From: Methanonatronarchaeales archaeon
GTDB lineage: Archaea > Halobacteriota > Methanonatronarchaeia > JAANXF01
Length of the DNA: 59,321 bases
Assembly: GCA_018263395.1 (NCBI GenBank)
Contig: JAANXF010000007.1
Location: forward strand, 1-59,321
Reading direction: 5' to 3'
Shown here piece after piece: positions 15,280-24,067 of the stretch. Each line of letters opens with the position of its first letter. The first letter of the stretch is position 1. The notes beneath the pieces are model-generated. The model made no database searches and had not been told where the DNA came from. It was given only the letters and a program-made list of their open reading frames with translations. The position numbers and the translations under genes were made by a program.

Positions 15280-15921
15280 TCACCCGAAGTGGTGTATCAT
15301 GGATTCGTAGAGCTCTTCGATTCCTTCGCCCTCGAGGGCCGACGTCTGTACGACCGGGTGCTGCGGAAAGGCGTCCATGATTCTCTGGGGAGAAGCGCCG
15401 TCTTGGTCGGTCTTGTTGGCCACGATGAGCAGGGGCAGCTTCCTGGCCTCCATGTTGCCTATTATGGTAACGTTGGCCTGGTTGAAGGGGTCCTTGGTGG
15501 AGTCCATCACGAGGAGAACGGCGTCGCAGTCGTTTATCCAGTTTATCGCCTCGATGACGCCCTCGGTGGCCTCCTTGGCACGGTCCTTCGCCTCCTCGTC
15601 CTTCATCTCGAAGTCGGTTACGAACTCCTCGAAATCTATCTTTGTGGCGATTCCGGGCGTGTCGACGATGTCGAGGTGAAGGGAGGCGCCGTTGCTCTGA
15701 ACGGTCAGGTCGGCTCGCTTCATCGCTCGACGGGTTTCGTGGGGAATCGGCGAGGCGGGCCCCATCTCCTCCCCTGCCAGGTCCTTGACTATGCGATTTG
15801 CCAGCGTGGTCTTACCCGCGTTCGGCGGTCCGTAAATACCTATGGACGCCTTCTGTTTGCCGAAGAAGCTATCCATCCAGCTGGACAGAGTCGGCTTCTT
15901 GAGCCAGCTCAGAAGGCCCAT
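15280..15921 (-). CDS. Era-like/Ras-superfamily small GTPase (OapA/ArvA type)
   Basis: 213 aa from ATG 15921, with GAGAGGTG a few bases upstream. An amphipathic N-terminus (MGLLSWLKKPTLSSWMDSFF) could touch membrane. G motifs: GPPNAGKTT (G1, near 31), DTPG (G3), NKTD (G4) and SALEG (G5). It leads the conserved GTPase-OapB-OapC operon. Proteins of this family have been tied to extracellular vesicle formation in euryarchaea (known of the family; inferred here). A TATA-like ATTTAAATA lies 47-55 bp upstream on this strand. Confidence 0.87.
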   Translation of the reverse strand: MGLLSWLKKPTLSSWMDSFFGKQKASIGIYGPPNAGKTTLANRIVKDLAGEEMGPASPIPHETRRAMKRADLTVQSNGASLHLDIVDTPGIATKIDFEEFVTDFEMKDEEAKDRAKEATEGVIEAINWINDCDAVLLVMDSTKDPFNQANVTIIGNMEARKLPLLIVANKTDQDGASPQRIMDAFPQHPVVQTSALEGEGIEELYESMIHHFG

Positions 15922-15967
15922 GTTACACCTCTCATTCCATCCCCTCCACACCTAAATGAGGGCGGCG

Positions 15968-15976
15968 TATTTAAAT
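15968..15976 (-). promoter_or_regulatory. TATA box for the GTPase operon
   Basis: ATTTAAATA on the minus strand, centred about 50 bp before the GTPase ATG. It would place the transcript start near 15946 and leave a leader of about 25 nt that carries the ribosome site. Confidence 0.5.
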
Positions 15977-16204
15977 CCTTTACTGTGTGTGCCCGTTTTA
16001 CGGCCAGGGGCACCAGGATACAGTACCCGGGGAACCATCTGCGTATCGGGAGCTGAGGGGAGGCGGGGTGTGAGCTGTCGCAGCAGGGAGGTCCTGCAAA
16101 ACGCTTTTAGGACGACGAGGCCAAGGTATGGACACGGAGACGGCCTGTAGAATCAGAGTCAGCAACTATGCATCTCTCCAGGCTGGTTATTTCGGAGGGT
16201 ACAC

Positions 16205-16741
16205 ATGGAAACCAAGATGCCGGTCAGGGAAATCATGAGCACAAACGTGGTCTCCTGCATGGGTGAGGAGACCGTGCAGGAAGTGGCCCACGGAATGGCG
16301 GACAACGGCGTGGGTAGCACCATAGTCGTGTCCGGGAGAGAAGCCGTCGGCATACTGACCGAGAGGGACATTGTGCGCAAGGTCGTCGCCAAGAACCTGC
16401 CGGTCGACAGGGTGAAGGCGGAGGAGGTCATGGCGTCGCCCCTGATCGGGATCGACCCCGACAGGGAGGTCAACGAGGTGGCCAGGAAGATGCGGGAAAA
16501 CGGCGTCAAGAGGTTCCCCGTCGTAGAGGAAGGCGAGGTTATAGGCGTCGTAACTCAGACCGACCTGTTGTCGGTTGCCCCCGAGGTCACGGAGATACTC
16601 GAGGAGCTTGCGAAGTTCAGGCCCGGGGCGGAATCCGCCGAGTGGACGTCCGGAATCTGTGACGTGTGCGGCTCCTTCGTGGAGTCCCTCCAGGAGAGCG
16701 ACGGCCAGCTGGTCTGCGAATCCTGTGGAGAGGGGCTGTAG
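16205..16741 (+). CDS. Two-CBS-domain protein with C-terminal zinc ribbon
   Basis: 178 aa. CBS 1 (about residues 5-60: VREIMSTNVVSC ... VGILTERDIVRKV) and CBS 2 (about 72-128: AEEVMASPLIGI ... IGVVTQTDLLSV), then a ribbon CDVCGSFVESLQESDGQLVCESCG near 155-177 that should hold one zinc. The combination suggests an adenylate-sensing module linked to a nucleic-acid- or protein-binding ribbon. First gene of a five-CBS-gene operon; GGAGGGT lies 4 nt upstream of the ATG. Confidence 0.87.
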   Translation: METKMPVREIMSTNVVSCMGEETVQEVAHGMADNGVGSTIVVSGREAVGILTERDIVRKVVAKNLPVDRVKAEEVMASPLIGIDPDREVNEVARKMRENGVKRFPVVEEGEVIGVVTQTDLLSVAPEVTEILEELAKFRPGAESAEWTSGICDVCGSFVESLQESDGQLVCESCGEGL

Positions 16742-16748
16742 AGGGTTG

Positions 16749-17519
16749 ATGCCGTTGAGGGTTTCGGACGTACTGGAGGAATTCCCGGCGCTCGGGCAGG
16801 AGGAGTTCGTGACGAGGGCGAGAAAGTTAATGCGTGAGGAGAAGGTGCACGAGCTACCCGTAATCGACAGCGACGGTGGGGTGGCGGGAGTGGTCCGGCA
16901 GGGAGCCATCCTCAGCGTCACGTCCACGAAGAGCAACGTCACCGTGGCCGGATACCTCGAGGACCTCGCCGGCGTGGCGGCGGACAGCTCGGTGGAGGAC
17001 GCTGCCCGGGAGATGGTGCGCAAGGACCTGGACCTGATCCCGGTAACCGGCGAAGGGGGGTACGTCGGTGCTCTCCGGCTCTCGTCCGTCTTCGAGTCCC
17101 TGGAGGTCGGCGCCTCCGGGGAGGACGTTGGGAGCAACATGTCTTCCGAGGTGAGGTGTTGCGAGGCCTCGGAGCCGTTGTCGAAGGTGTGGCTGAACAT
17201 GATGGAGTCGGGGTACACCGGGTACCCGGTGGTCAAGGGGGGCAGGCTCGTGGGGATGGTCACGGCTAGCGACGTCATAAGGGAGGGCCACGTCCGGGTG
17301 AAGAGGGAGAGCCGCACGGGCGAAAATGCGAGGGAGAGCGTGCCCGTGGAGAACATAATGTCGACGCCGGTCGTAACTGCAGAAACGGGCGACAGTGTCG
17401 ATAGAGCTGCGGAGAAGATGAGGAAACACTCCGTAGGGAGGCTCCCGGTCCTGGAGGGCGAAAAGGTCGCCGGCATAATAGACAGGTACGACGTTATCGC
17501 GGCAGTTATGGGTGATTGA
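16749..17519 (+). CDS. Four-CBS-domain protein (1 of 4)
   Basis: 256 aa made only of four CBS domains, two Bateman modules. The first two are diverged (VSDVLEEFPALGQEEFV ..., VAGYLEDLAGVAAD ...), lacking the usual VMT start; the last two are canonical (VGSNMSSEVRCCE ... LVGMVTASDVI and VENIMSTPVVTAE ... VAGIIDRYDVI). Loss of typical motifs in the first pair suggests that only the second binds nucleotide. It lies 7 bp after the CBS-zinc-ribbon gene and overlaps the next by 4 nt. Confidence 0.83.
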   Translation: MPLRVSDVLEEFPALGQEEFVTRARKLMREEKVHELPVIDSDGGVAGVVRQGAILSVTSTKSNVTVAGYLEDLAGVAADSSVEDAAREMVRKDLDLIPVTGEGGYVGALRLSSVFESLEVGASGEDVGSNMSSEVRCCEASEPLSKVWLNMMESGYTGYPVVKGGRLVGMVTASDVIREGHVRVKRESRTGENARESVPVENIMSTPVVTAETGDSVDRAAEKMRKHSVGRLPVLEGEKVAGIIDRYDVIAAVMGD

Positions 17520-18454
17520 GGTTGTCGAGGAATTATTCAGGAGGGAGGAAAGACCCGAAGATGGTGAAGCAGGCACTCGACAGGGGGCCGGCGGAGCTCA
17601 AGACCCGTCTATCCGAGGACGAGGGGCGGATAGGTGCGATAGGAAACCGCGAGGTCGTAACCGTTCCGCCGAGCATGACGATAATGGGTGCGGCCAAGAC
17701 GATGGCGAGATACGGCTTCCGCCGCATACCGGTGGCGGACCCGGGTACCGGCAGGCTGGAGGGAATCCTTACGTCGTTCGACATCGTGGACTTCTGCGGC
17801 GGAGGTGAGCGGTACCTGCTGGTCGAGGAGAGGCACGGTGGAAACCTGCTCTCCGCCGTCAACGAGTCTGTCAGCGAAATCATGAACGACGTGTTCGCCG
17901 TGGGCGAGGACAGCAGTCTGAAGGACGTACTGGCCGAGATGTTTGCCAGAAACATAGGAGGCGTCCCCGTCGTGGACCAGGGGGGGAGGGTAAAGGCCAT
18001 CGTTACGGAGAGGGACTTCGTCTGGCTCCTTTCCGAGGCTTACATCCCTTCGCCCGTCGAGGAATACATGACCGAGAACGTTATATCCGCAAACCCCGGC
18101 AGGACTATACGCGAAGCCGCCGTAACCATGGTGGGCAACGGCTTCAGGAGGCTCCCAATCGTGAGGGACGGCCTGTTGATAGGCATGGTCACCTCGACCG
18201 ACGTGGTCAGGTATCTCGGCTCCGGAAGGGCGCTGAAACGCCTCGTCACGGGGGACTCCGAGGAGTCCTTCGGTCTGCCTGTCACAGAAATCATGTCGGG
18301 GGAGGTGGTCACGGTGGAGAGAAGCACTCCGCTCGGTGACGCTGTTAACCTTATGACGGAGAGGGGAATCGGTTCTCTGCCGGTGCTTGGCGACGAAGGG
18401 CTACGGGGAATCATCACGGAGAGGGACTTCCTCCGGGCACTCACGGGTGAGTGA
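17516..18454 (+). CDS. Four-CBS-domain protein (2 of 4)
   Basis: 312 aa. An N-terminal tail of about 45 residues precedes four CBS domains. Domain 1 (EVVTVPPSMTIMGAAKTM ... LEGILTSFDIV) lacks a VMT start; domains 2-4 each begin with a -EIM/-EYMT motif (VSEIMNDVFAV, VEEYMTENVISA, VTEIMSGEVVTV) and end with TERDF or TSTDV. The TTG start overlaps the previous TGA. As with its neighbours, no catalytic domain is attached, so it may act as a soluble adenylate sensor or as a regulatory subunit of an unknown partner. Confidence 0.82.
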   Translation: MRLSRNYSGGRKDPKMVKQALDRGPAELKTRLSEDEGRIGAIGNREVVTVPPSMTIMGAAKTMARYGFRRIPVADPGTGRLEGILTSFDIVDFCGGGERYLLVEERHGGNLLSAVNESVSEIMNDVFAVGEDSSLKDVLAEMFARNIGGVPVVDQGGRVKAIVTERDFVWLLSEAYIPSPVEEYMTENVISANPGRTIREAAVTMVGNGFRRLPIVRDGLLIGMVTSTDVVRYLGSGRALKRLVTGDSEESFGLPVTEIMSGEVVTVERSTPLGDAVNLMTERGIGSLPVLGDEGLRGIITERDFLRALTGE

Positions 18455-18455
18455 G

Positions 18456-19322
18456 ATGGCTACTGTGCTGGACGTAATGACCACGCCGGTGTACGTGGTA
18501 GGTCCTGAGGACACGGTCTCCCACGCCCGCATGACCATGCTCAGCAGGGACGTCGGCCGCCTCGTCGTCGTGGAGGAGGACACCGACACCCCGGTGGGCG
18601 TCATAACTAAGAACGACATAGCGGAGGGTAACGCCCGGAACGAGCCACCGAGGCTAAGGCGATCCATCGACTCACAGAGGGTCTCCCGCTACATGGCGGG
18701 ACGCGTCGTCACCACGAGGCCGGGTACGGGGATGCGGGAGGTGGCGCACAAAATGCTCGATGAGGGCGTGAGCGGCCTCCCGGTGGTGGACGGTGAAGGG
18801 TCACTCACCGGAATCGTCACGAAGCACGACCTTACGCGACACTTTTCAGAGAGCGGCAGCGGCCTGAAGGTGAACGACATCTACACGTCGGGCGTGACTG
18901 GAGTCCACAGGCACAGCTCCATAAACCACGTCGTGAAAGAGATGAGGGAGAACGGAATCCACAGGGTGGTGGTCAAGGAGGACAACGGCTTCCCCGTCGG
19001 GATTATCACGAGGAGCGACCTCGCGTTCACGGAGTTCGGGGAGGCCGCGAGCGGCATGCGTGAGAAGGACGTAAAGATGACGCGAAAAGTGGAGAAAGGG
19101 GGCGAGAAGAGGCTCCGCTCGGTCGTCAGGGTGAACCTCGTCGCCGAGGACGTGATGACCGAGGACGTGACCAGCGTCGACATGAATTTCTCGGCGACCG
19201 ATGCAGCCAAGTTGATGCTCGAGAGGGGGGTAAGCGGCCTGCCGGTGCTGGGGCACGACGACATGGTGGGGATAGTGACGAAAACGGACATCGTGAGGGC
19301 CGTAGCGGAGGAAGGGTCGTGA
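18456..19322 (+). CDS. Four-CBS-domain protein (3 of 4)
   Basis: 288 aa, four CBS domains: VLDVMTTPVYVVG ..., VSRYMAGRVVTT ..., VNDIYTSGVTGVHRH ... and VAEDVMTEDVTSVD .... A basic linker rich in Lys/Arg (MREKDVKMTRKVEKGGEKR, near residues 203-222) separates the third and fourth domains and could contact RNA or an acidic partner. It starts one base after the previous stop and overlaps the next start by 4 nt. Confidence 0.82.
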   Translation: MATVLDVMTTPVYVVGPEDTVSHARMTMLSRDVGRLVVVEEDTDTPVGVITKNDIAEGNARNEPPRLRRSIDSQRVSRYMAGRVVTTRPGTGMREVAHKMLDEGVSGLPVVDGEGSLTGIVTKHDLTRHFSESGSGLKVNDIYTSGVTGVHRHSSINHVVKEMRENGIHRVVVKEDNGFPVGIITRSDLAFTEFGEAASGMREKDVKMTRKVEKGGEKRLRSVVRVNLVAEDVMTEDVTSVDMNFSATDAAKLMLERGVSGLPVLGHDDMVGIVTKTDIVRAVAEEGS

Positions 19323-20095
19323 AGGTCAGGGAGCTAATGGTGGAGCCGCTCACGGTGGACAAGAGCGACCACCTCTCTCACGCCATAGACCGGATGGAGA
19401 AGGCGGGTTCGTCGTGGATAGTCGTAACCTCCTCGGGGGAACCGGTAGGAGTGACCGGTTACAGGGACCTGGGCATCGAACTGGGCTCCGTGAAGAAGAG
19501 GGACCTTCCGGCTTCAGCCCTCCACGTGGCCACCGCCACGCGGGGAATAGACGAACCCCTCTCCTGGAACGACGACGTTTCGGAGGGGGCCAAGAGATTG
19601 ACGGAGATGGGTGTCGGTACGCTTCCGGTCTTTGACGAGGACGGGGGTATGGTGGGCATGCTGAGGGACGAGGAACTCCTCGCCCTCGTCGACTCCGGGG
19701 AACCGGTCTCGAGCGTCATGGAGGCAGCGATGAGCCTGAGCCCCGACGACCGGCTGGTGCACGCACGGCAACTCATGCTGGATAACGACGTGTGGCGCCT
19801 TCCGGTGGTGGAGAGCGGGCGGCTCGTCGGCATGCTCACCGAGACCGACGTGGCGAAGACGATGAAGAGCTTCCGGGACCTGGTGCCGGGGGACCAGCAG
19901 GATACCAGGGTCCGCAACATACTCGTCGAGGACGTGATGTCCACCGACATGACCAGCTGCAGGGACTCCGACCCTGTCAGAGATGCGCGGGACCTGCTCC
20001 TGGAGAACGATGTCGGCGGCCTGCCGGTGCTGGACCGCGACGGCGACCTGTCGGGCATGGTCACGCGCAGCTACATAATCAAGCTCCTCGTATGA
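19319..20095 (+). CDS. Four-CBS-domain protein (4 of 4)
   Basis: 258 aa, four CBS domains: VRELMVEPLTVDK ..., a diverged second (SALHVATATRGIDEPLSW ...), VSSVMEAAMSLSP ... and VEDVMSTDMTSCRD .... It starts with GTG overlapping the previous stop and ends overlapping the RNA-ligase ATG, so the ligase is made in a fixed relation to the CBS proteins. The four quadruple-CBS genes look like ancient tandem duplicates because order, size and overlaps are the same but sequences have drifted. Confidence 0.82.
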   Translation: MKVRELMVEPLTVDKSDHLSHAIDRMEKAGSSWIVVTSSGEPVGVTGYRDLGIELGSVKKRDLPASALHVATATRGIDEPLSWNDDVSEGAKRLTEMGVGTLPVFDEDGGMVGMLRDEELLALVDSGEPVSSVMEAAMSLSPDDRLVHARQLMLDNDVWRLPVVESGRLVGMLTETDVAKTMKSFRDLVPGDQQDTRVRNILVEDVMSTDMTSCRDSDPVRDARDLLLENDVGGLPVLDRDGDLSGMVTRSYIIKLLV

Positions 20096-21198
20096 CGGTG
20101 GAGGAGGCAGCCGAGGCGCTGAGCCTCCCCCTCTTCAGGCTGGAGGGTCTGCTGGAACGCGGGACCGTGGCCGAGAGGGACGGCTACCTCCGCTTCAAAA
20201 AGTCCGTTGCCGGAAAGGAGCGCGGCACCGCTTACTTCGAGGAGGCCGGCGACGTGGTGCGTGGCTTCCCGAAGATACGGAGAATCCTCATGCTCGACCC
20301 CGGGGTCCCGAACCGCTTCGAGGGCGAGGTCGTCGTCGAGGAGAAGATGAACGGCTACAACGTCCGGATAGCCAGGGCGGGGTCCGAAACGGTCGCCCTC
20401 ACCCGCGGGGGCGTCAGGTGCCCCTACACCGAGCACTGGGTCCATCGACTGATGGGTGAGGAGGCCTTTAGCGACCTCCCGGAACTGGTAATCTGTGGCG
20501 AGATGGTGGGTCCCGACAACCCCTACGTCGTCTCCGACGCCTACGGCGTAGAGTCCGTGCAGTTCTTCGTGTTCGACGTGAGGCGGAAGGGGAGCAACGA
20601 GCCCCTGCCGGTCGACGAGAGGAGGGAACTCGTCGAGGGATACGGCCTGTCCGGGGTGCGGGAACTCGCGAGGGTGGGGGCCGGCGAAACGGACGAAATC
20701 CGGGAAATCGTCGAGGACCTCGACTCGAGGGGCAGGGAGGGCGTGGTTATGAAGGACCCCGCGATGGACCTGGATCCGGTGAAGTATACCACCTCCAGCG
20801 GAAACTGCAAGGACCTCAGGTACGCATTCCGCTACTTCCAGGAGTACGGCGCCGACTTCATATACCCACGTGCGGTCAGGGAGGGATTCCAGGCAGTGGA
20901 GTTCGAAGCGGACATGGACGAGAGGGCGAACAGGCTCGGCAGGGCCATACTGGAGCCACTCGCCGAGACCGCGGTGGCCGGGCGTAAGGGGGAGAGGATA
21001 CTCGAACCCGTCTCTGTGAGAGTCTTCGACCTCTCCGTGGTCGAGGAATTCGAGCGACACCTCCGCTCCACAGGCGTCGACGCCATCTTCAGGGAGCCCG
21101 AGGAGCTCGACGACGGCAGCTACAGGGTCAGGATAGACCGCGTGAGGCAGGGAACGGACGACAAGACAGCGAACCTCCTCGCCGGGGGGTTCTGGTAG
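20092..21198 (+). CDS. ATP-dependent RNA ligase, Rnl3 family
   Basis: Archaeal homodimeric RNA ligase of the Pab1020/MthRnl type (368 aa, normal length). The lysine nucleophile is in EEKMNGYNVR (K-x-x-G, near residue 85); ICGEMVGPDNPYV, REGVVMKDP and DPVKYTTS are the later nucleotidyltransferase motifs. The C-terminal region with QGTDDKTANLLAGGFW is typical of the family. It seals 5'-phosphate/3'-OH ends and can circularise RNA; natural targets are unsettled. It closes the CBS operon with an ATGA overlap. I recall CBS genes beside the ligase in methanogens too, so the pairing may be ancient. Confidence 0.9.
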   Translation: MTVEEAAEALSLPLFRLEGLLERGTVAERDGYLRFKKSVAGKERGTAYFEEAGDVVRGFPKIRRILMLDPGVPNRFEGEVVVEEKMNGYNVRIARAGSETVALTRGGVRCPYTEHWVHRLMGEEAFSDLPELVICGEMVGPDNPYVVSDAYGVESVQFFVFDVRRKGSNEPLPVDERRELVEGYGLSGVRELARVGAGETDEIREIVEDLDSRGREGVVMKDPAMDLDPVKYTTSSGNCKDLRYAFRYFQEYGADFIYPRAVREGFQAVEFEADMDERANRLGRAILEPLAETAVAGRKGERILEPVSVRVFDLSVVEEFERHLRSTGVDAIFREPEELDDGSYRVRIDRVRQGTDDKTANLLAGGFW

Positions 21199-21352
21199 GG
21201 CGTCCGGGCTGGCCGCCCCTTGCAACCCGACCGTCCGTCGCCCCTTTATCCACCGGCCCCTCGTCCGGTTCCGGGCCGCGACGGGGTGTACGGTCCCCTC
21301 TTTTTCACCGCGCTGTGCCCCCGCACTTCTGACCGATGGGCGACGCGACAGG

Positions 21353-21360
21353 TTTATAAG
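21353..21360 (+). promoter_or_regulatory. TATA box of the aromatic operon
   Basis: TTTATAAG lies 41-48 bp before the ATG of the ADH-synthase gene. It predicts a transcript start near 21383 with an 18-nt leader containing GGTGGT at 21392-21397 as ribosome site. Confidence 0.6.
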
Positions 21361-21400
21361 GAGGTAGTGTAACAGTGTGCCACACTTACATGGTGGTTGC

Positions 21401-22198
21401 ATGAGCGAGGTGGGCAAGCACGTCCGGCTGGAAAGGATCATGGACAGGGAAAGAGGCCGCATGGTAGTGGTACCTATGGACCACGGCATCTCCTCCGGGC
21501 CGATAGAGGGCCTGGTGGACCTGGCCGACACGGTGAACCGCGTGGCCGATGGCGGTGCGGACGCAGTGCTTATGCAGAAGGGCATGGTTCGGCACGGCCA
21601 CCGGGGCTACGGACGGGACGTGGGACTCATCATACACCTTTCGGCCTCGACGTCACTGGGGCCAGACCCCAACAACAAGGTGCAGGTCTGCACTGTCGCG
21701 GAGGCCCTCCGCATGGGTGCCGACGCCGTCTCTGTCCACGTCAACGTCGGAAGCGACACGGAGCCCCGGCAGCTCGAGAAGCTGGGAGGCGTGGCGGAGA
21801 GCTGCGAGAGCCTTGGGATGCCCCTCCTGGCCATGATGTATCCCCGCGGCGACAAAATCGGGGACCAGCACGCCGCTGAACACGTCTCACACGCCGCCAG
21901 GGCGGGAGCAGAACTCGGCGCAGACGTTGTCAAGACCAACTACACCGGACAGCCGGAGAGCTTCAGACACGTGATCGACGGGTGCCCCGTACCGGTGATC
22001 ATAGCCGGGGGGCCCAAGGCCGAGACCACGGAGGAGCTGCTGCGGGACGTGAGGGACGCCGTCTCGACAGGTGCGGCCGGGGTCGCAATAGGCCGAAACA
22101 CGTTCCAGCACGAGAACCCGGCGGCCATGGTGGGAGCCCTCCACTCGATCGTTCACGAGAGCGCAACCCTCGAAGAGGCGATGGGGGTGTTCGATTGA
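21401..22198 (+). CDS. 2-amino-3,7-dideoxy-D-threo-hept-6-ulosonate (ADH) synthase
   Basis: Class-I aldolase-like enzyme (MJ0400 type) that makes the C7 precursor of dehydroquinate in the archaeal aromatic pathway, from a 6-deoxy-ketohexose phosphate and aspartate semialdehyde. 265 aa: [17 protein letters not shown] near residue 23, [32 protein letters not shown] (Schiff-base Lys), IIAGGPK and [10 protein letters not shown] very close relative is fructose-bisphosphate aldolase, but the DHQ synthase II directly downstream settles the assignment. First gene of a five-gene aromatic operon. Confidence 0.9.
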   Translation: MSEVGKHVRLERIMDRERGRMVVVPMDHGISSGPIEGLVDLADTVNRVADGGADAVLMQKGMVRHGHRGYGRDVGLIIHLSASTSLGPDPNNKVQVCTVAEALRMGADAVSVHVNVGSDTEPRQLEKLGGVAESCESLGMPLLAMMYPRGDKIGDQHAAEHVSHAARAGAELGADVVKTNYTGQPESFRHVIDGCPVPVIIAGGPKAETTEELLRDVRDAVSTGAAGVAIGRNTFQHENPAAMVGALHSIVHESATLEEAMGVFD

Positions 22199-23262
22199 AG
22201 CGGCTCTGGCTGAAGCCAATCGGAGAATCCTGGGAGGAGAGAAAGGCCCTGATAACCACGGCACTGGAATCCGGCTTCGACGCCGTTATGGTGAACGAGG
22301 GGGAGGAGGACCTCATAAGGGAGCTGGGCGACATCGGCGTGGCCTCTCCCGGTGGCGACGCGGATATACGGGTGGCCCGTCTGGATTCCGAGGACGACCT
22401 GGACGGCCCGGGGAGCCACGACGCGGCACTGGTGGAGATAGAGAGCAAAGAGCGGGAGAACCTCGCGGCGGAGGCGGCTCGACGCGTGGGCACGCTCGTG
22501 GTGATCGGCAGTGACTGGAAGGTGATACCCCTGGAGAACCTGATATCGGAACTCCAGACCGAGGCCGTCGAGCTCGTGGCGGGAGCAGACTCCGCTGAGG
22601 AAGTTAAGGTCGCTCTGGAGACCCTGGAGGCCGGGGCCGATGAAGCTCTCCTGATGACCGACTCGCCTGACGAGGTCAAGAGTGCGGCCCGGGTGAGGGA
22701 GGAGGCCGAGGCCGAGTCCGCGGGGCTCGCCGTCGCTGAGATAACCGGGGTCGAGCCCGTCGGTATGGGTGACAGGGTGTGCATAGATACGACCAACCTG
22801 ATGGAGGAGGGGGAGGGCATGCTGGTCGGGAACAGCAGCTCAGGAATGTTTCTCGTCCACAGCGAATCGATCGAGACGCCGTACGTCGACCCTAGGCCGT
22901 TCCGCGTCAACGCCGGCGGCGTACACGCCTACGTCAGGCTGCCCGGCGGGAGGACTGAGTACCTCAGCGAACTGGAGTCGGGGGACCCGGTCGCCGTGGT
23001 GGACTCGGGTGGAGACGTCCGGGTGGGCGTGGTCGGGAGAGTCAAAATCGAGAAACGCCCCATGCTTCTGGTGGAGGCCGAGAGCGACGGTGAGGAGATA
23101 TCCCTCATACTGCAGAACGCGGAAACGATACGCCTGGTCACCCCCGACGGAAAGCCGCTGAGCGTGGCAGAGATGGAGCCGGGCGACGAGGTCCTCGTAC
23201 ACGTGGAGAGCGGAGGTCGACACTTCGGAAAACAGATAGAGGAGTCCATCATAGAGAAGTAA
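22195..23262 (+). CDS. 3-dehydroquinate synthase II
   Basis: Archaeal type (AroB') that oxidatively deaminates and cyclises ADH to 3-dehydroquinate with NAD. 355 aa: [13 protein letters not shown] at the start, a TIM-like N-terminal half, [18 protein letters not shown], the conserved block [18 protein letters not shown] (near 215) and [17 protein letters not shown] start overlapping the previous stop. Unrelated to bacterial AroB. Second step in the operon order. Confidence 0.92.
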   Translation: MKRLWLKPIGESWEERKALITTALESGFDAVMVNEGEEDLIRELGDIGVASPGGDADIRVARLDSEDDLDGPGSHDAALVEIESKERENLAAEAARRVGTLVVIGSDWKVIPLENLISELQTEAVELVAGADSAEEVKVALETLEAGADEALLMTDSPDEVKSAARVREEAEAESAGLAVAEITGVEPVGMGDRVCIDTTNLMEEGEGMLVGNSSSGMFLVHSESIETPYVDPRPFRVNAGGVHAYVRLPGGRTEYLSELESGDPVAVVDSGGDVRVGVVGRVKIEKRPMLLVEAESDGEEISLILQNAETIRLVTPDGKPLSVAEMEPGDEVLVHVESGGRHFGKQIEESIIEK

Positions 23263-23264
23263 CT

Positions 23265-24020
23265 ATGGACCCGGAACTAGGTCTGAAGGGCAGCGTCTCG
23301 ACGGTCGAGCTGGGGCCGCTGACCGTCGGCGAGCGGCCCCTGGTCTGCGCCTCGGTCGCGTCCCCGGAGCCCGGCGAGATGGTGGAGAAGGCGGCGGACA
23401 CGGGGGCGGACATCGTGGAGCTCAGGGTCGATACGCTGGACGACCCGGGGGACCCGGAGCTGGAGCGGCTGCTGGCGGCCTCCGAAGTCGAGGAACCGCT
23501 GCTGCTCACAGTGCGGTGGGAGTCCGATGGAGGAGAATACAGGGGCGACGAGGAGGACAGAATCGAGCGCATAGAGGGTCTGATGGAGCACGTCGACGCG
23601 GTCGACATCGAGCTGGAGGCCGAGGAGGAGAGCAGGCGGCGGGTCCGGAAGAAGGCGAGGGAACTCGGCACACCGTTAATCGTGTCGTTTCACGACTTCT
23701 CCGAAACCTCCAGCAGGGAGGAGCTGACGTACGTCATGGAGCAGGCCCTGGACGTCGGCGATATCGCCAAGGTGGCCGTTACCCCGAGGAGCCGTCGCGA
23801 CGTACTGACGCTTCTCGAGGCGACGCTGGATGCCAGGGAGACTCTCGGCGGCCCCGTCTCGTCCCTCGCCATGGGTGAAATCGGCAGCAACTCCCGCATC
23901 GTGGCACCGATGTACGGCTCGAGCCTGACGTACGCCGCTACGGGAGAACCCGTCGCACCCGGCCAGCTCTCCGTCGAGGAAACGAAGGAGGGACTCAGGC
24001 TCCTGGGGCTCCTGTCATGA
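23265..24020 (+). CDS. aroD: 3-dehydroquinate dehydratase, type I
   Basis: Dehydrates 3-dehydroquinate to 3-dehydroshikimate through a Schiff base. 251 aa including an N-terminal addition of about 25 residues. DIVELRVDTL, the catalytic His in IVSFHDFSET, the Schiff-base Lys in DIAKVAVTPRS (near residue 165), and SLAMGEIGSNSRIVAPMYGS are family motifs. It starts 2 bp after DHQ synthase II. Its stop overlaps a 16-codon mini-frame that leads into aroE. Confidence 0.92.
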   Translation: MDPELGLKGSVSTVELGPLTVGERPLVCASVASPEPGEMVEKAADTGADIVELRVDTLDDPGDPELERLLAASEVEEPLLLTVRWESDGGEYRGDEEDRIERIEGLMEHVDAVDIELEAEEESRRRVRKKARELGTPLIVSFHDFSETSSREELTYVMEQALDVGDIAKVAVTPRSRRDVLTLLEATLDARETLGGPVSSLAMGEIGSNSRIVAPMYGSSLTYAATGEPVAPGQLSVEETKEGLRLLGLLS

Positions 24021-24067
24021 CGAGTTTGACCCCTTCGCAGAAAAGCCCCGAAGGGGGTTTCGAGTGA
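24017..24067 (+). other. 16-codon mini-ORF with hairpin between aroD and aroE
   Basis: ATG 24017 overlaps the aroD stop (ATGA) and the frame (MTSLTPSQKSPEGGFE) ends at a TGA that overlaps the aroE GTG (GTGA). The same bases hold the inverted repeat CCCCTTCG ... CGAAGGGG (8-bp stem). It could be a coupling peptide that carries ribosomes to aroE, or chance; the matching overlaps at both ends make coupling plausible. Confidence 0.4.

Noticed and set aside
23265-24020. aroB/aroA (bacterial-type) assignment of the first aromatic operon genes
   Set aside because: Motifs match ADH synthase and DHQ synthase II, not DAHP synthase or bacterial AroB.
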